Origin: Apodospora peruviana | Lineage: Eukaryota; Ascomycota; Sordariomycetes; Sordariales; Lasiosphaeriaceae | Reading direction: 5' to 3' | DNA: 64,000 bases | Assembly: GCA_033439685.1 (NCBI GenBank) | Contig: JAUEDM010000001.1 | Span: 4,588,001 to 4,652,000, forward strand | Shown: positions 11,104-21,424 of the stretch, in pieces | How the letters are laid out: each line of letters begins with the position of its first letter | Position numbering within the stretch: position 1 is the stretch's first letter | Translations under genes and position numbers: made by a program | The notes under the pieces: model-generated | The model's input: only the letters and a program-made list of their open reading frames with translations | The model's database searches: none | What the model was told of the DNA's origin: nothing

Positions 11104-13205
11104 ATGGCGCCCAACGGCAGCCGCAAAGGAGGAGGAATCCTATCATTCTTCCGTAGCCTCTACGATCTCGACACGCTCGACACTCGTTTCACAACCCCTT
11201 CGTCAGTCCCATACAATCCGGTAGCTCTAGCAGCAGCAGGCGATGGCAATGGCAAGAGGAGGGAGGACAACCACTCCAGAGGAGGAAACAGTGGGGGGCT
11301 GGACAAGAGGGCGTCATCATCAGACACAAACAGACCAAGATGGGGCACGCCCGAGTTCTTCCTGTACTATCTCGTCTTTGCGATGGTGATACCCTACATG
11401 TTCTGGATTGCGTACGACGTCTCCCGGCCCTCGGACCCGCGCTACTACAAGTACCACCGCTGGCTCTCGCCCGGCTGGGTCCCCGGCCGCAAGATCGATG
11501 TGTCAGACGCCCAGTACGGCAATTTCCGCAGGAACCTGCCTGTGATGGCGCTCTTGGTCCTGTTCCACCCCCTCTGTCGCAAGGTGTGGGATACTGTCGT
11601 CTACCGCGTGGCAGCGCCATCGCAAAGTCCACTTGGAAGTGGGAGGAGCAGTCCCGCGGGTCGACCTCCTGCCTCTCCCGAGATGGCAGACGCTCGGCTA
11701 CGCCAGCGTACGTCGTTCGACTTTTGCTTTGCGATCCTGTATCTGGTCATTTTGCACGGCTTCTCCGCGCTCAAGATCCTCGCTATTCTGGGCGCAAACT
11801 ACCAGATCGCCACGGTCTTGCCAAAAAAGTACATTCCCGCGGCGACGTGGGTGTTTAATATCTGCACCCTTTTCGCCAATGAGCTGTGCGACGGATACCG
11901 GTTTCGCAACATTGCGATGCTCGTGTCTGCTGATTCATCGCTCCTAGCTCGTTTTGGCGCCTGGCTGGACAGTTACGGCGGGATCCAGCCGCGGTGGGCG
12001 GTCCTCTTCAACATTACCATCCTGCGGCTGGTCAGCTTCAACCTAGACTACTACTGGAGCCTAGACAACCGGGGCTCGAGTCCCATCGAGGTAAAATTTC
12101 CTCCCTCCTTCCACTACTCTTGTCTTTCGAGAGTGAATGATAACTGACGCCCCAAAGAAGAAACAGCTAGACCCCGCCAACCTGTCAGAAAAGGACCGCG
12201 TCGCCATCCCCGCCGCGCCCGCCGACTACTCCTTCTTCAACTTCGTCGGCTACGCCATCTACGCGCCGCTCTACCTCACCGGACCCATCATCACCTTCAA
12301 TGACTACATCTCGCAGCAGCGTTACAAGCCCGCGACCATCGAGACCGCGCGCACCGTCAAGTACGGCGTCCGCTTCTTCCTGACCCTCCTCTCGATGGAG
12401 CTGCTCCTCCACTACGACTACGTCGGCGCCATATCCAAAGCCAACCCGGACTGGTCGTCTTACACGCCGGCACAGATCAGCTTGCTGTCCTACTTCAACC
12501 TGCACATCATCTGGCTCAAACTGCTCCTGCCGTGGCGCTTCTTCCGCCTCTGGTCCCTGGTCGACGGCATCGACCCGCCCGAGAACATGCTCCGCTGCGT
12601 TAGCGACAACTATTCCACGCTCAGCTTTTGGCGCAGCTGGCACAGGTCGTACTACCGCTGGCTGCTGCGGTACATTTACATCCCCTTGGGCGGGTCGAGT
12701 TTCGCCACCTGGCGCGGCGCGGCGCGGTCCATCGTGACGTATCTCATGGTGTTTACCTTTGTCGCGCTGTGGCACGACATCAAGATGCGCATGCTCATCT
12801 GGGGTTGGTTGATTGTGTTTTTCTTTTTGCCGGAGATCTTGGCTGGGTATGCGTTCCCGCGTCGAAGGTGGGAGAACCGGCCGACTGCGTACAGGATGTT
12901 GTGTGGTGTTGGTGGGGTGCTGAATGTCTTGATGATGATCAGTGCGAACTTGGTAGGGTTTGCGGTCGGGTTGGATGGGTTGGAAGTGATTTTGAGAAAG
13001 GTATTAGGTGATTATTCTGGTATGTTCCCTGCCTTCGTTATTTGGTCGCTTTGTGGCTCTATTTCATGACCGTGCTAACTGAGTTTGATGAAAATCAGGC
13101 TTAATATTCATCACCGTTGCATGCTCGGCGTTATTTGTTGGCATCCAGGTCATGTTTGAGATTCGCGCGTCCGAGGCGAGGAGGGGTATCAATATGAAGT
13201 GCTGA
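11104..13205 (+). CDS. MBOAT O-acyltransferase, Gup1-like
   Basis: Three exons, 11104-12090, 12158-13019 and 13099-13205, encode 651 residues with about ten hydrophobic segments. MBOAT proteins move acyl chains onto membrane lipids or proteins; yeast Gup1 remodels GPI-anchor lipids in the ER and is linked to glycerol uptake phenotypes. Recognisable parts are the N-terminal TPEFFLYYLVF segment, YPLTGPIITFNDY-type sequence (here LYLTGPIITFNDYISQQRY), the NYSTLSFWRSWHRSYYRW region with the family's conserved Trp/His residues, and FTFVALWHDIKMRMLIWGW, which holds the catalytic His of the family. The last exon begins after an AAAATCAG acceptor and encodes the closing membrane segment LIFITVACSALFVG. 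A soluble Ser/Gly-rich head precedes the first helix. The distinction between Gup1 and other MBOATs rests on my memory of the family. Confidence 0.92.
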
Positions 13206-13575
13206 GAAATAGAGAGAACAAGGAGACCTCGAGGGAAGCATCTGTGTATATTATAGTAATAGGTTATCAATTTGTTTGCATCTTTGAATCGGCATTGGGC
13301 TCTGGCATCATAACAAAATGGTCCGTTGTGGGACCTTGACATGTATTTACTTCCACGAAAGAGTGAGATCATTAGACATCTGTTGAGGTATGTATGCGCC
13401 GGTATATCAAACTGAAATTTTCGTTCATCTGCGGATATTCGCTCCCAATAGTACGTACTATGAGTTACGCTGGGCTGGTTCGATACTATATTGATACATA
13501 AACCTATCGACAAACCTATCTATCTCTCTTGTAATATGGAAGGCCCGGTTAGTGCGAGTCAGTTGCTAGGTACCT

Positions 13576-13581
13576 TATATA
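13576..13581 (+). promoter_or_regulatory. TATATA element upstream of 5S rRNA copy 1
   Basis: TATATA lies 30-35 bases before the first base of the 5S gene. Neurospora 5S genes are known to need a TATA-like element near -29 in addition to the internal control region, so the position is suggestive. Copy 2 has only CATAGA at the matching place. Confidence 0.45.
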
Positions 13582-13610
13582 GGTAACCAGGAACAATGCC
13601 CCATCACACC

Positions 13611-13731
13611 ACATACGACCATAGCCACTGGGCAGCTGGGGATCCCGTCCGCTCTCCCATAGATAAACCAATGAGGGCCAGACTATAGTAGTTGGGTCGG
13701 TGATGACCAGCGAATCCCTGGTGTTGTATGT
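13611..13731 (+). rRNA. 5S ribosomal RNA, dispersed copy 1
   Basis: The 121-base sequence begins ACATACGACCATAG and ends GGTGTTGTATGT, so the ends pair as helix I. Its core (GATCCCGTCCGCTCTCCCAT, GTTGGGTCGG, CCAGCGAATCCC) matches eukaryotic 5S rRNA and resembles the Neurospora beta-type gene as I recall it. A run of seven T follows at 13731-13737, the usual Pol III stop. Compared with copy 2 it has a two-base TA insertion (ACTATAGTAG against ACTAGTAG) and, by hand folding, C18-A61 and G14-G66 mismatches in helix II. It could be a working isotype or an early pseudogene. Confidence 0.88.
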
Positions 13732-14047
13732 TTTTTTCTTGCCTTTTGCAGACCCTTCGGGGAATTCAGCATCGGATTGTGTGACATGCCATTGAGCCAG
13801 CACAAACCCTATGGAACCGGCTGTGCAACGTTTGTCTGGGAAAGGGGTAACCCCCATGTTCATGGATAGGCTTACATTACGTGGTGGTTGGAAACACTTA
13901 ATTCGCAAACTCCTGGTTTCGAGGGTATCGTCATCCTGCCAACTGAATAGAAACCCAACAATATGACTAGGGGAGCACAACGTGCCGAAATTACACGAAA
14001 ACAGAATAAGTGCATACCGAGAATGCCGAATTGATAAGCAAATGACT
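13732..14047. other. short intergenic region
   Basis: This separates the 5S gene from the 3' end of the next minus-strand gene. I see nothing in it beyond the Pol III T-run at its start. Confidence 0.5.
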
Positions 14048-15026
14048 TCATCTCAAGGCCTCCTTCCGGCCAGTCATCTCCACGTCACCTAGACCAGCAC
14101 TGTGTGGTGGTCTAGCAAACTTGCCCTCTTTGCCCAACTTCTTTTCCGAGACGTGCCTCCGGAGCCATATCAAGCCCCAGACAACGCCAAATACTATCAG
14201 CGAGCCAACGGCAATGCCAAACACATATGCCGCCACGTACCCATGCTGGGTGGCCGGATTCAAAAAGTCATACGGGTAGAACCCCTTGGTTGCGTGGGTG
14301 AGGTACCCCAGGGCAAGATAAAGCGCGAGGATGATAATGATCCAGATCATGTGGACGGCCGGCGGGGGGTTCGTCCGCGAGACGACAATCTCGAACATGG
14401 CGAACAAGCTGTTCATGGCGTGCTGGGAGACATTGCTCCATCCATTAAACTGCTCGGTGAACCAGTGGCCCGAGTACAGCCGGCCCCAGTAGAAGATGGT
14501 CACGACGAAGGGGAACACCACCACGGTCGTGTAGTAGGCCGAATGGAGTGCCTGCAGGAAGCGAGGGAAGCGGTCGAGCACCGGGACGCCGGACCGTGCG
14601 TACGTGAAGGTGTGGATGGCCGCGACGAGGAAGTAGAAGCCCAAGCCCCAGTAGGTGAGCGAGGTGAAGTAGCTGAACTGGTCCCGCGAGGCGGCGCAAT
14701 GCGTTTCCGTGTTGACGCAGTTCCAAGCCAAGATGAAGACGAGTGCGGTGAAGATATATAGGGACTAGAATTGACACACATGGCGCATTAGCATTGCTAC
14801 GCCAGGTTGGCTAGGTATGCAGGTCGCAAGCTTCTAGACGTGTTTTGGGATGGCGCCCGTTGCCAAGATGCGAGATGTCGTCGCTTGCAAGTTTGGGAGA
14901 GGTACTGTGACTTACAAAAAGAGCTCTACAGAAGAATAGCAGCCAGGGCGGCAGCAGCCAAGATGTCTCGAACCGATGTGACGGATCCCAGATGTCAGTG
15001 CCCAGGGCGAATGCTTTTGGCACCAT
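14048..15026 (-). CDS. FAR-17a/AIG1-like multi-pass membrane protein
   Basis: Two exons, 15026-14916 and 14764-14048, encode 275 residues. Splicing joins RALF to SLYIFTALVFIL in frame (donor GTAAGTC, acceptor TTCTAG). About six membrane helices are seen. Key segments are DPSHRFETSWLLPPW at the start, SYFTSLTYWGLGFYFL, the conserved-looking QHAMNSLFAMFEI (Asn and Glu inside helices), and THATKGFYPYDFLNP. These fit the FAR-17a/AIG1 family as found in filamentous fungi; animal members AIG1 and ADTRP are threonine hydrolases of fatty-acid esters of hydroxy fatty acids. Whether the fungal branch shares that activity is inference. The tail is short, basic and soluble. The ATG at 15026 opens the exon encoding the conserved DPSHRFETSW start. 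Confidence 0.68.
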
Positions 15027-18000
15027 GATGGGGCTATATTCATTCGATCCAGATGGTCGATGAGATGGGAAAGGGGAGATTTTGAATGAAGGATAACGAT
15101 GGAAAGAAAGAGCGGGTTATTTAGAGGAAGAAGTTTCCTTTCGATGACATCGTTGGCACGTTGGCATGCTGGAAACGGGCAGGCAACCCAACAGAAGGCA
15201 GGCGTCAGGCACGCATCAACACGTGAGCAGTGAGCTGAACCACACGCGACGAACTGAGTGGAATATAGCAGGGGGGACAGGGGATGGGTTTAAGACTGCT
15301 TACGCCTGGCATTCTTTTGTCTCTGCTCCCAAATAAAAGCCAGCTCTCACTGAGATGATGGCGTACATACTGTTACTTAGCTGTTGGTGATGTGTATACG
15401 TTTTGTTCTGTGGTGCGAAATTGGTCCTTAAGTTCTTTCTTGTATGTTGCCCTTAGCCTTGAAAGCCCGAGGGATGCTCGTCAGGAGAAGGTCTTGCACC
15501 TGCCGGATTCGTGCCGAGATGGCAGCCGGATGACCATCATCGACCCCAAATGCTTTTAATGTTGGAACGAAGACCGATATCATCATCAAAGATTTCGATC
15601 CCAAGTCCAACAAAAATTGGCAATCTAGCCGAGAGAGCCCGTCGGTCGAGGAGGCACAGAGTGAAAGCTACCTTACGGTGAAATCTCGGTGGGCTGAAAG
15701 CAGAAGACGAAAGATGATGCGGTCCAAGCATCTGTATTACTGTGTCCAATCAACCAGTCGTTCGGGAAGGTGCGGTGTGTAAGTTCGATGGGCAGGTGGG
15801 CAATAAATATCATGGCGGCAGGTGCTCACTGCGCTGCGTTCCTATAACCAATCGATCTCAAGTCTGGTTGCGTCTTTCCCAAAGTTTAAATCCAGATGTG
15901 GGCAATCACCGCACGGCAAACTGGAACCGAAAGTCACCAACTGTCCCGTCGGCGGCATGTCAGCTTATCAAGACCCCATCGCGGGGCACAATTCCATGGA
16001 TCATGGATCTTCATCAAAGGACAGGAATTGGCGACGGCGACATGACGGGGTTTGACTGGTTGCACGACATGTCTACACGTGGGCATGTCAGCTCTGTGTC
16101 TGAAAGCCACTCATCTGGAACAATTCCATCAAATCGACAGACCATTGGATTCCGACCAACAGGAAGTTGGTGTCTGACGGTACCACCACTCCCCGAACCC
16201 TTCATTGTCCGGGCTGTACACGTGTACGGATTACTGCCCGAGGGAGAGTTGTTGGTCGTGGTGTCGGCTTTTCTTTAAAGATGCGAGGTTTTGATATCGC
16301 GATGGATCTTCAAAAAAGGAGATCACTTGAACGATACAACCTGGAATCAGGGTTTCCCTGTACCCCTGTACCTGCCCCTATCTCCCTGCAAGTGTCCCGC
16401 AGCTGCTGTGGGTGAAAGAAAATATGGTGCCAAGTGGCGACTAGCAGACGCCTTACCACCCGCGGCTGCAGGCCATGGGCCGAGCGGGGTTGAAGCTGCA
16501 GCAGCGAACGGCCTGGACGCTGCAGAGGATATGAATTCTGGAGACGGGTAGTATTTTTACCAAGGTATTCTCTGCCAGATATCCCGTGCCCGGTTCTTCC
16601 AGTTCCTTCTCTGACCCGTCAGCTGTTACCCGGAATCGAGCAAACTCGGAAAATGAATTTGATTTAATTATCTTGTCTTCTGCCGGTAGTTCTTTTGACA
16701 GTGCTTGTCCCGCGCGCCCTGCGTGGGTAGCCGGGTACTTACCTGGTAAGGTAGCCCAGCTTATATTTGTGCTGTGCAGAATCCAATAATGATCAACCTG
16801 CAGGACACCGGAGAAACAGCACAATCGGTTGGTTGACGCTCCCAGGTTGACATGACTGAAATCCGAGCGCCGCCGACCAGGTCTTGCAGCAACCCCCTTT
16901 CTTGTGTGTTACTGTGGACTGAGTCCAGTGTGGTAAGGTGCCGGGGCAGGCAGCGCACCGAGGCACTGAAGAGGGGCAGAGGAGAGAGCTATTGAATACG
17001 ATGATTGATTGCAGATGTTACATTCACGGGGCAAGCGGCCAACGCTAACATGATGACCTGAGATGGGCGTCTCAGTTGTGTCTTCTTGTAAGGGGTTGAT
17101 GAAAGGATCGAATGATCCCTTTGGCAGTGTTGCTGAAGTTCAGTTTCAAAGGTTCTTGGACCAAGTAAACCATATTCTGTACCAACATGCTGATTGGTAC
17201 CGATCGTGAGGATACCGCGTCCTTCTCAAATCCACAGATGTGAACTGAGGTGCAGGGGTGCGTGCCACTGCATTGGATTGCATGGGATCCAGGTCAGGTC
17301 GAAGGGGGCCACCATCTCCTTCCAGGAACCGGTGGGCGATGGTAATCAATAGACCTGAATTTTCCTTTTCTCCCACTGGATGCCCACCTCCGACCCAGAG
17401 ATAGATGGACTTGGCCCCCCGTCAAATCTGACAATGATGCGATGGACCCCATTTCATGCCATTTTAATAAATAATGTTTATTCTGTAGTCTTTTCAACCA
17501 CCACTGGCATCTGTCTCTGCCTAATTCCGAGAAACAACAAGCTCAACTCGCATCTTTATCCTTGCGTCTTGGACAGCCTCGCGACACGCCGACGTGCGCC
17601 TTCATACCCGGTACTCCGAACCGAGATCTTCACCGCGACGCTTTGGACGGGAGGCATCCTCGATCCTATTTTAGGCTTCACCGATTGACCATCTAAGGGT
17701 AGAGCTTGATTTCAACTGGGGTTGAGATCGTCGCTCCACTTGGCGGAGTCGACCTTGATTACGCCAACGTCCACCTTCCTCGACCTGCGCGGACCGTCGT
17801 TATGCCTCGGACTCAACAGCATTAACCTTGGTTAAACCGCCCACGAGCTGTCGAATTTTGGTTTTTTTTTCCCTGCGGGTACCTGCAGCAGTTCCCATAT
17901 AGGGGCTTGGTTCAGGCAGGCGGACGAACTACCCCTCGGCTGTATCACGCGGGTTCCTGTCGATCGCCGCAATAATCTGCAAGCCAATGGTAGCCAATAA

Positions 18001-18066
18001 CCTATTATAACGCCCGTGGTGCCGGCCTGAAGAGGACTATTCTAGGCTCGTGTCAAGTCAGCTGCC
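15027..18066. other. 3-kb intergenic region
   Basis: No gene is supported. The longest open frame, 15742-16278, has unusual composition and no family signature. TACCTGG/CCAGGTA-type words occur near 16735. A T-tract lies near 17863. The last few hundred bases should be the promoter and leader of the gene starting at 18067. Confidence 0.5.
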
Positions 18067-20570
18067 ATGGCCTCCCTAAGTCGACCGCCGTCGCTCCGAT
18101 TCGACGAACGCCTCCCGATTGTATTGCTTCCCGACGATGAAGATGAGACCGACCGAGTTCACGGTCCGGAGACAGCCATGGATTCCGAGACGGAGCTGGA
18201 GCAGCTCGAGTTGCGCAGAAAACTACCGGTTGACCGGAACCGAGACCGGGACCAGGACCCGACCCCAGAACCACGGATGCCTCCTCCGCCGCAGCATCCG
18301 ATCCCGTCCATGCAGGGCGCCTTTGCCGAATCCCTCGTGGAAGCTACCGGCGGGAGCACGAAAAAAAAGCCTAAACTGCGTAGCGGTGACGCCAAAGCCC
18401 GCCGGGAAGAGCTGCTGGACCAAGACAAAGCGGACGGGCCGCCGGTCGCGCAATGGCGCTTCCGACCAGGCCAGATAAACCACGAGCTACGCAGGCTTAT
18501 GGCGCAGATATCTTTTGGCGTCTATCTGTTGCTCAACGGCATGGCCAACAGTCAAATATCAGTCTTCTCCATCCTGCAGGGACACATCGACGAGGTGGAT
18601 GAGTTTCTGGAGACAACCCTAGAGGATCTCGCCCTGGCGACCAAGGATCTGGAGGAGCGAGTAGCCCATCTGAAGTTGCCCATGGACAACATGGAGGTCT
18701 TTGAGCGCATGTTGGAGGACCGCAACTTCCGCCTGCAGATCCTCGAGGGCAACCAAAAGATCGAGCATATTGTGGCCCGGACCGAGGTCGCGCTAGAGCA
18801 GACCGTCCGGGATCTCGCTGAGGGCGTAGACGCCACTAAGGAGTTTACGATTTACCTAGCCGGCCAAGAGCACGGTCGGTGGCGTCGGGACCGTCCCGAT
18901 GTCATAGATATTTTTGCGGCCATGAAAGGCAACACCGACGGTTGGTTAAACGCATTCATTGACCTACAGGCTAAGGCGAGCCATCTCGATCAAGTTATTG
19001 GCCAGTTGAACGGCATGATCTCAGAGATGGAGCGGAGGGCTGGCCAAGTCAGTCGCAGGACAAGGGTAAGTCTTGATTGCAAATCTGTTTTGTACCCAGG
19101 CTGTCGTTAACCCGCCAACAGTTCAGCATCCAGCCGTATTCGTCGCCTATGCACAGTCCTCGAGGTTCCGACGCATCCTCTCTCGCGACACCCCCAGCTT
19201 CACCTCCTGCCAAAGTTCCGGCCTCCCCCCCAAGGCTGTCCCTCCGATTGAGCAAGCTGCAGGCTGAACCCTTATTTTCGTTCGACATTCCGTTGGGCAG
19301 GATATCATTATCACCTCCGGAGCGTCGGCCGCCTTCGCCACAAGAGGCACCGGCCCAAGAAAAGCCGGCGATAGTGACCGAAGAACCTACACCACCGCTG
19401 TCACCCCCGGCCAGAAACCCCAAGCGACTATCCGAACGCCCAATTCCCCGGTTAGAAACCACAACAGAAAAGGCAGAAGAAGAGCCTGACTTATATATAC
19501 TACAACCGCGGACCTACACCCCTCAGCCGCCCTCACCTCTACCCTCCCCTCGTGTGTTTGACGACCGACCAGAGCCTAAAACAGGACTTAGAACACCAAG
19601 AATACCACAGACGGAATCCCTTAACCCTTTCACACGAGTATCGGTCCAGCAAACCATATCGCCTCCAAAACCCCGAGTAGTACAGCACCAGCTACGTGCA
19701 CAAGCGTCGAAACCGAAGCTAGTTGCGATCGCGCCGAGGACAGATTCTAAAGCAAGTCCAAGCAGAGCGCCGCCCCCAATCCCACAGCCCGTCCCAGAAC
19801 CACATGTGAGACCACCCCCAAGCCTGGCACGAGAGGTGGAACCCGAACCCGAGCGGGAGCCGCAGCCCCAACCGGAAGCCCAGCCAAGACAGCGAACGTC
19901 TCTAAGACAGCGAGTGTCTCTGAAGACGAACCCCCCAGAAGCGATCCATGTCCCGCCTCCCAACGCCCCCGAGTTGCGACGGCATCCTTATCCGTCCCCG
20001 TCCCCCGCCGGCGGCGGCGCATTCCATGCACACCCGGATTCAGCTTACGGGTCCGACGTCGAGCGCCATGCCGTGCACTCGATGGCGTCCCGCGAATACG
20101 AGCCCTCTATCTCCGATTTCCCGCGGCCGGTGGTCCGGCCAGCCCTAATCCCTTCACCGCACTCGGACCAACAATTCTTCAGGCCCGTCCAGGCGAGCCC
20201 CTATTCTCCGCTACAGCAGCGACCGCACACTTCAGGGACAGTCAATCCTGGGCCGCGCGCCACCACGAGCCACAGTAATTATCAGCACCACCACCAAGGG
20301 GTCCCAGGGTCGTCGCGGAATCTGCCTTCGGCGATGGGGATGAGCATGCTGAGCAACGTGACGACGATGACGAGCGAGTCAGGCGCCAGCCGGCTTAAGA
20401 AGAAGCGCAGCGCGTTTGGGTGGCTGAAGAAGGCGTTTTCGCTCGACGAGGAGGAGCGCGCCGCGTTTGAGCAAAAACGGCGCGAGCAGACGAGGAATCC
20501 GTATTATGATGCTAGGAGCCCGCTGTTTTTGGACGGGAAGAGGCTGCCGCAGCCGCCGAGGCACCACTAG
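18067..20570 (+). CDS. unknown coiled-coil protein with proline-rich middle and basic C-terminus
   Basis: Two exons, 18067-19065 and 19122-20570, encode 815 residues. The 56-bp intron has a GTAAGT donor and a CAACAG acceptor and keeps frame (RTR joined to FSIQPYS). I do not recognise the family. Residues 1-135 are acidic then proline-rich and end in a basic patch (KKKPKLR). Residues 140-333 are helical with heptad patterning, including LMAQISFGVYLLLNGMANSQ and VFSILQGHIDEVDEFLE, and look like one folded coiled-coil domain. Residues 345-760 are long, Pro/Ser/Arg-rich and probably disordered. The end is ordered-looking and basic: RLKKKRSAFGWLKKAFSLDE, then SPLFLDGKRLPQP. That tail could bind membrane or a partner protein. 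Role unknown. Confidence 0.82.
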
Positions 20571-21424
20571 ATCTGCCTGGTTAATGTTGACGCGCGGCGG
20601 GCGAGCCGGTCAACGAATGACCAAAAATGGAGTTGCATATATACCACATACATACATTTATAATTAGGGTCCAAGAATGGTGGGTGACCCCAGCCGTATA
20701 TCACAAGGCCTAATATGTCGTGTTGTTTTCAGGGTTGGGTCGATGTTTTGGTACGGGGACCTGGAGAAGGAGAACTTGCATGGCGAAGCGAGGCCAGCGT
20801 TGAATATCTGCTTTGCAATTAGATGTGTTGCATGTATAGGGTACCTACCTGCGGGAGGCGTGGTTTTTTTGTCATTTATCTCTAGCATCTGTTCAAGACG
20901 GGGTTGGCTTGGTCGAGAAGGAAGAAGACATGTGTGATTACGATATGTGTAAGATACCTAGGTATGTATTCCGTATATGATAACCTAATTGAAGACAAGC
21001 TAAGTGGAGGCGGCAGCTAATTCTTATTATCTACATACCGCTTCACTTGTGGGATTCGGCTCTCTGAAATCGGTGATTACCAGATACGATACCCCCCTTT
21101 TATGTGTTTTTGTTTCCAAGTCTCCAAATTCTCAATTGTTCGGTGGCCCGCTTGTGGTCTCATCACTACGGATATCGCTCCCTGAATGGGTCCCCGAATC
21201 CCGAGGATACTGGCATTCGGGGACCGAAACACGGCGGTCTACGGAGTAAAGCCGGGTATCCGTATCCGTACCCACCCACCGTGACGGAACCGGTGGCTTC
21301 GAGATTACATAAGCTAGCAACTCTAAAAGAACTATCGATTTCACATGGAACTCACAGCACGGCCTAAATTCTTTCCATTTGTCCCCAGTCTCATCCAGAT
21401 CTCTACAGACTGCCACACCACACA
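20571..21424. other. intergenic region
   Basis: This lies between two genes on the plus strand. It holds a perfect TACCTAGGTA palindrome near 20954 and GTACCTACC near 20841, members of a recurring intergenic motif (see findings). No gene is seen. The final 200 bases are probably the promoter of the prefoldin-like gene. Confidence 0.5.

Noticed and set aside
13470..13490. GGTTCGATAC, a B-box-like word before 5S copy 1
   Set aside because: No tRNA cloverleaf around it; the word alone is not evidence.
15742..16278. 178-residue open frame in the 15-18 kb gap
   Set aside because: No domain, no signal, unusual composition, no plausible splice partner, and open frames of this size occur by chance in GC-rich DNA.
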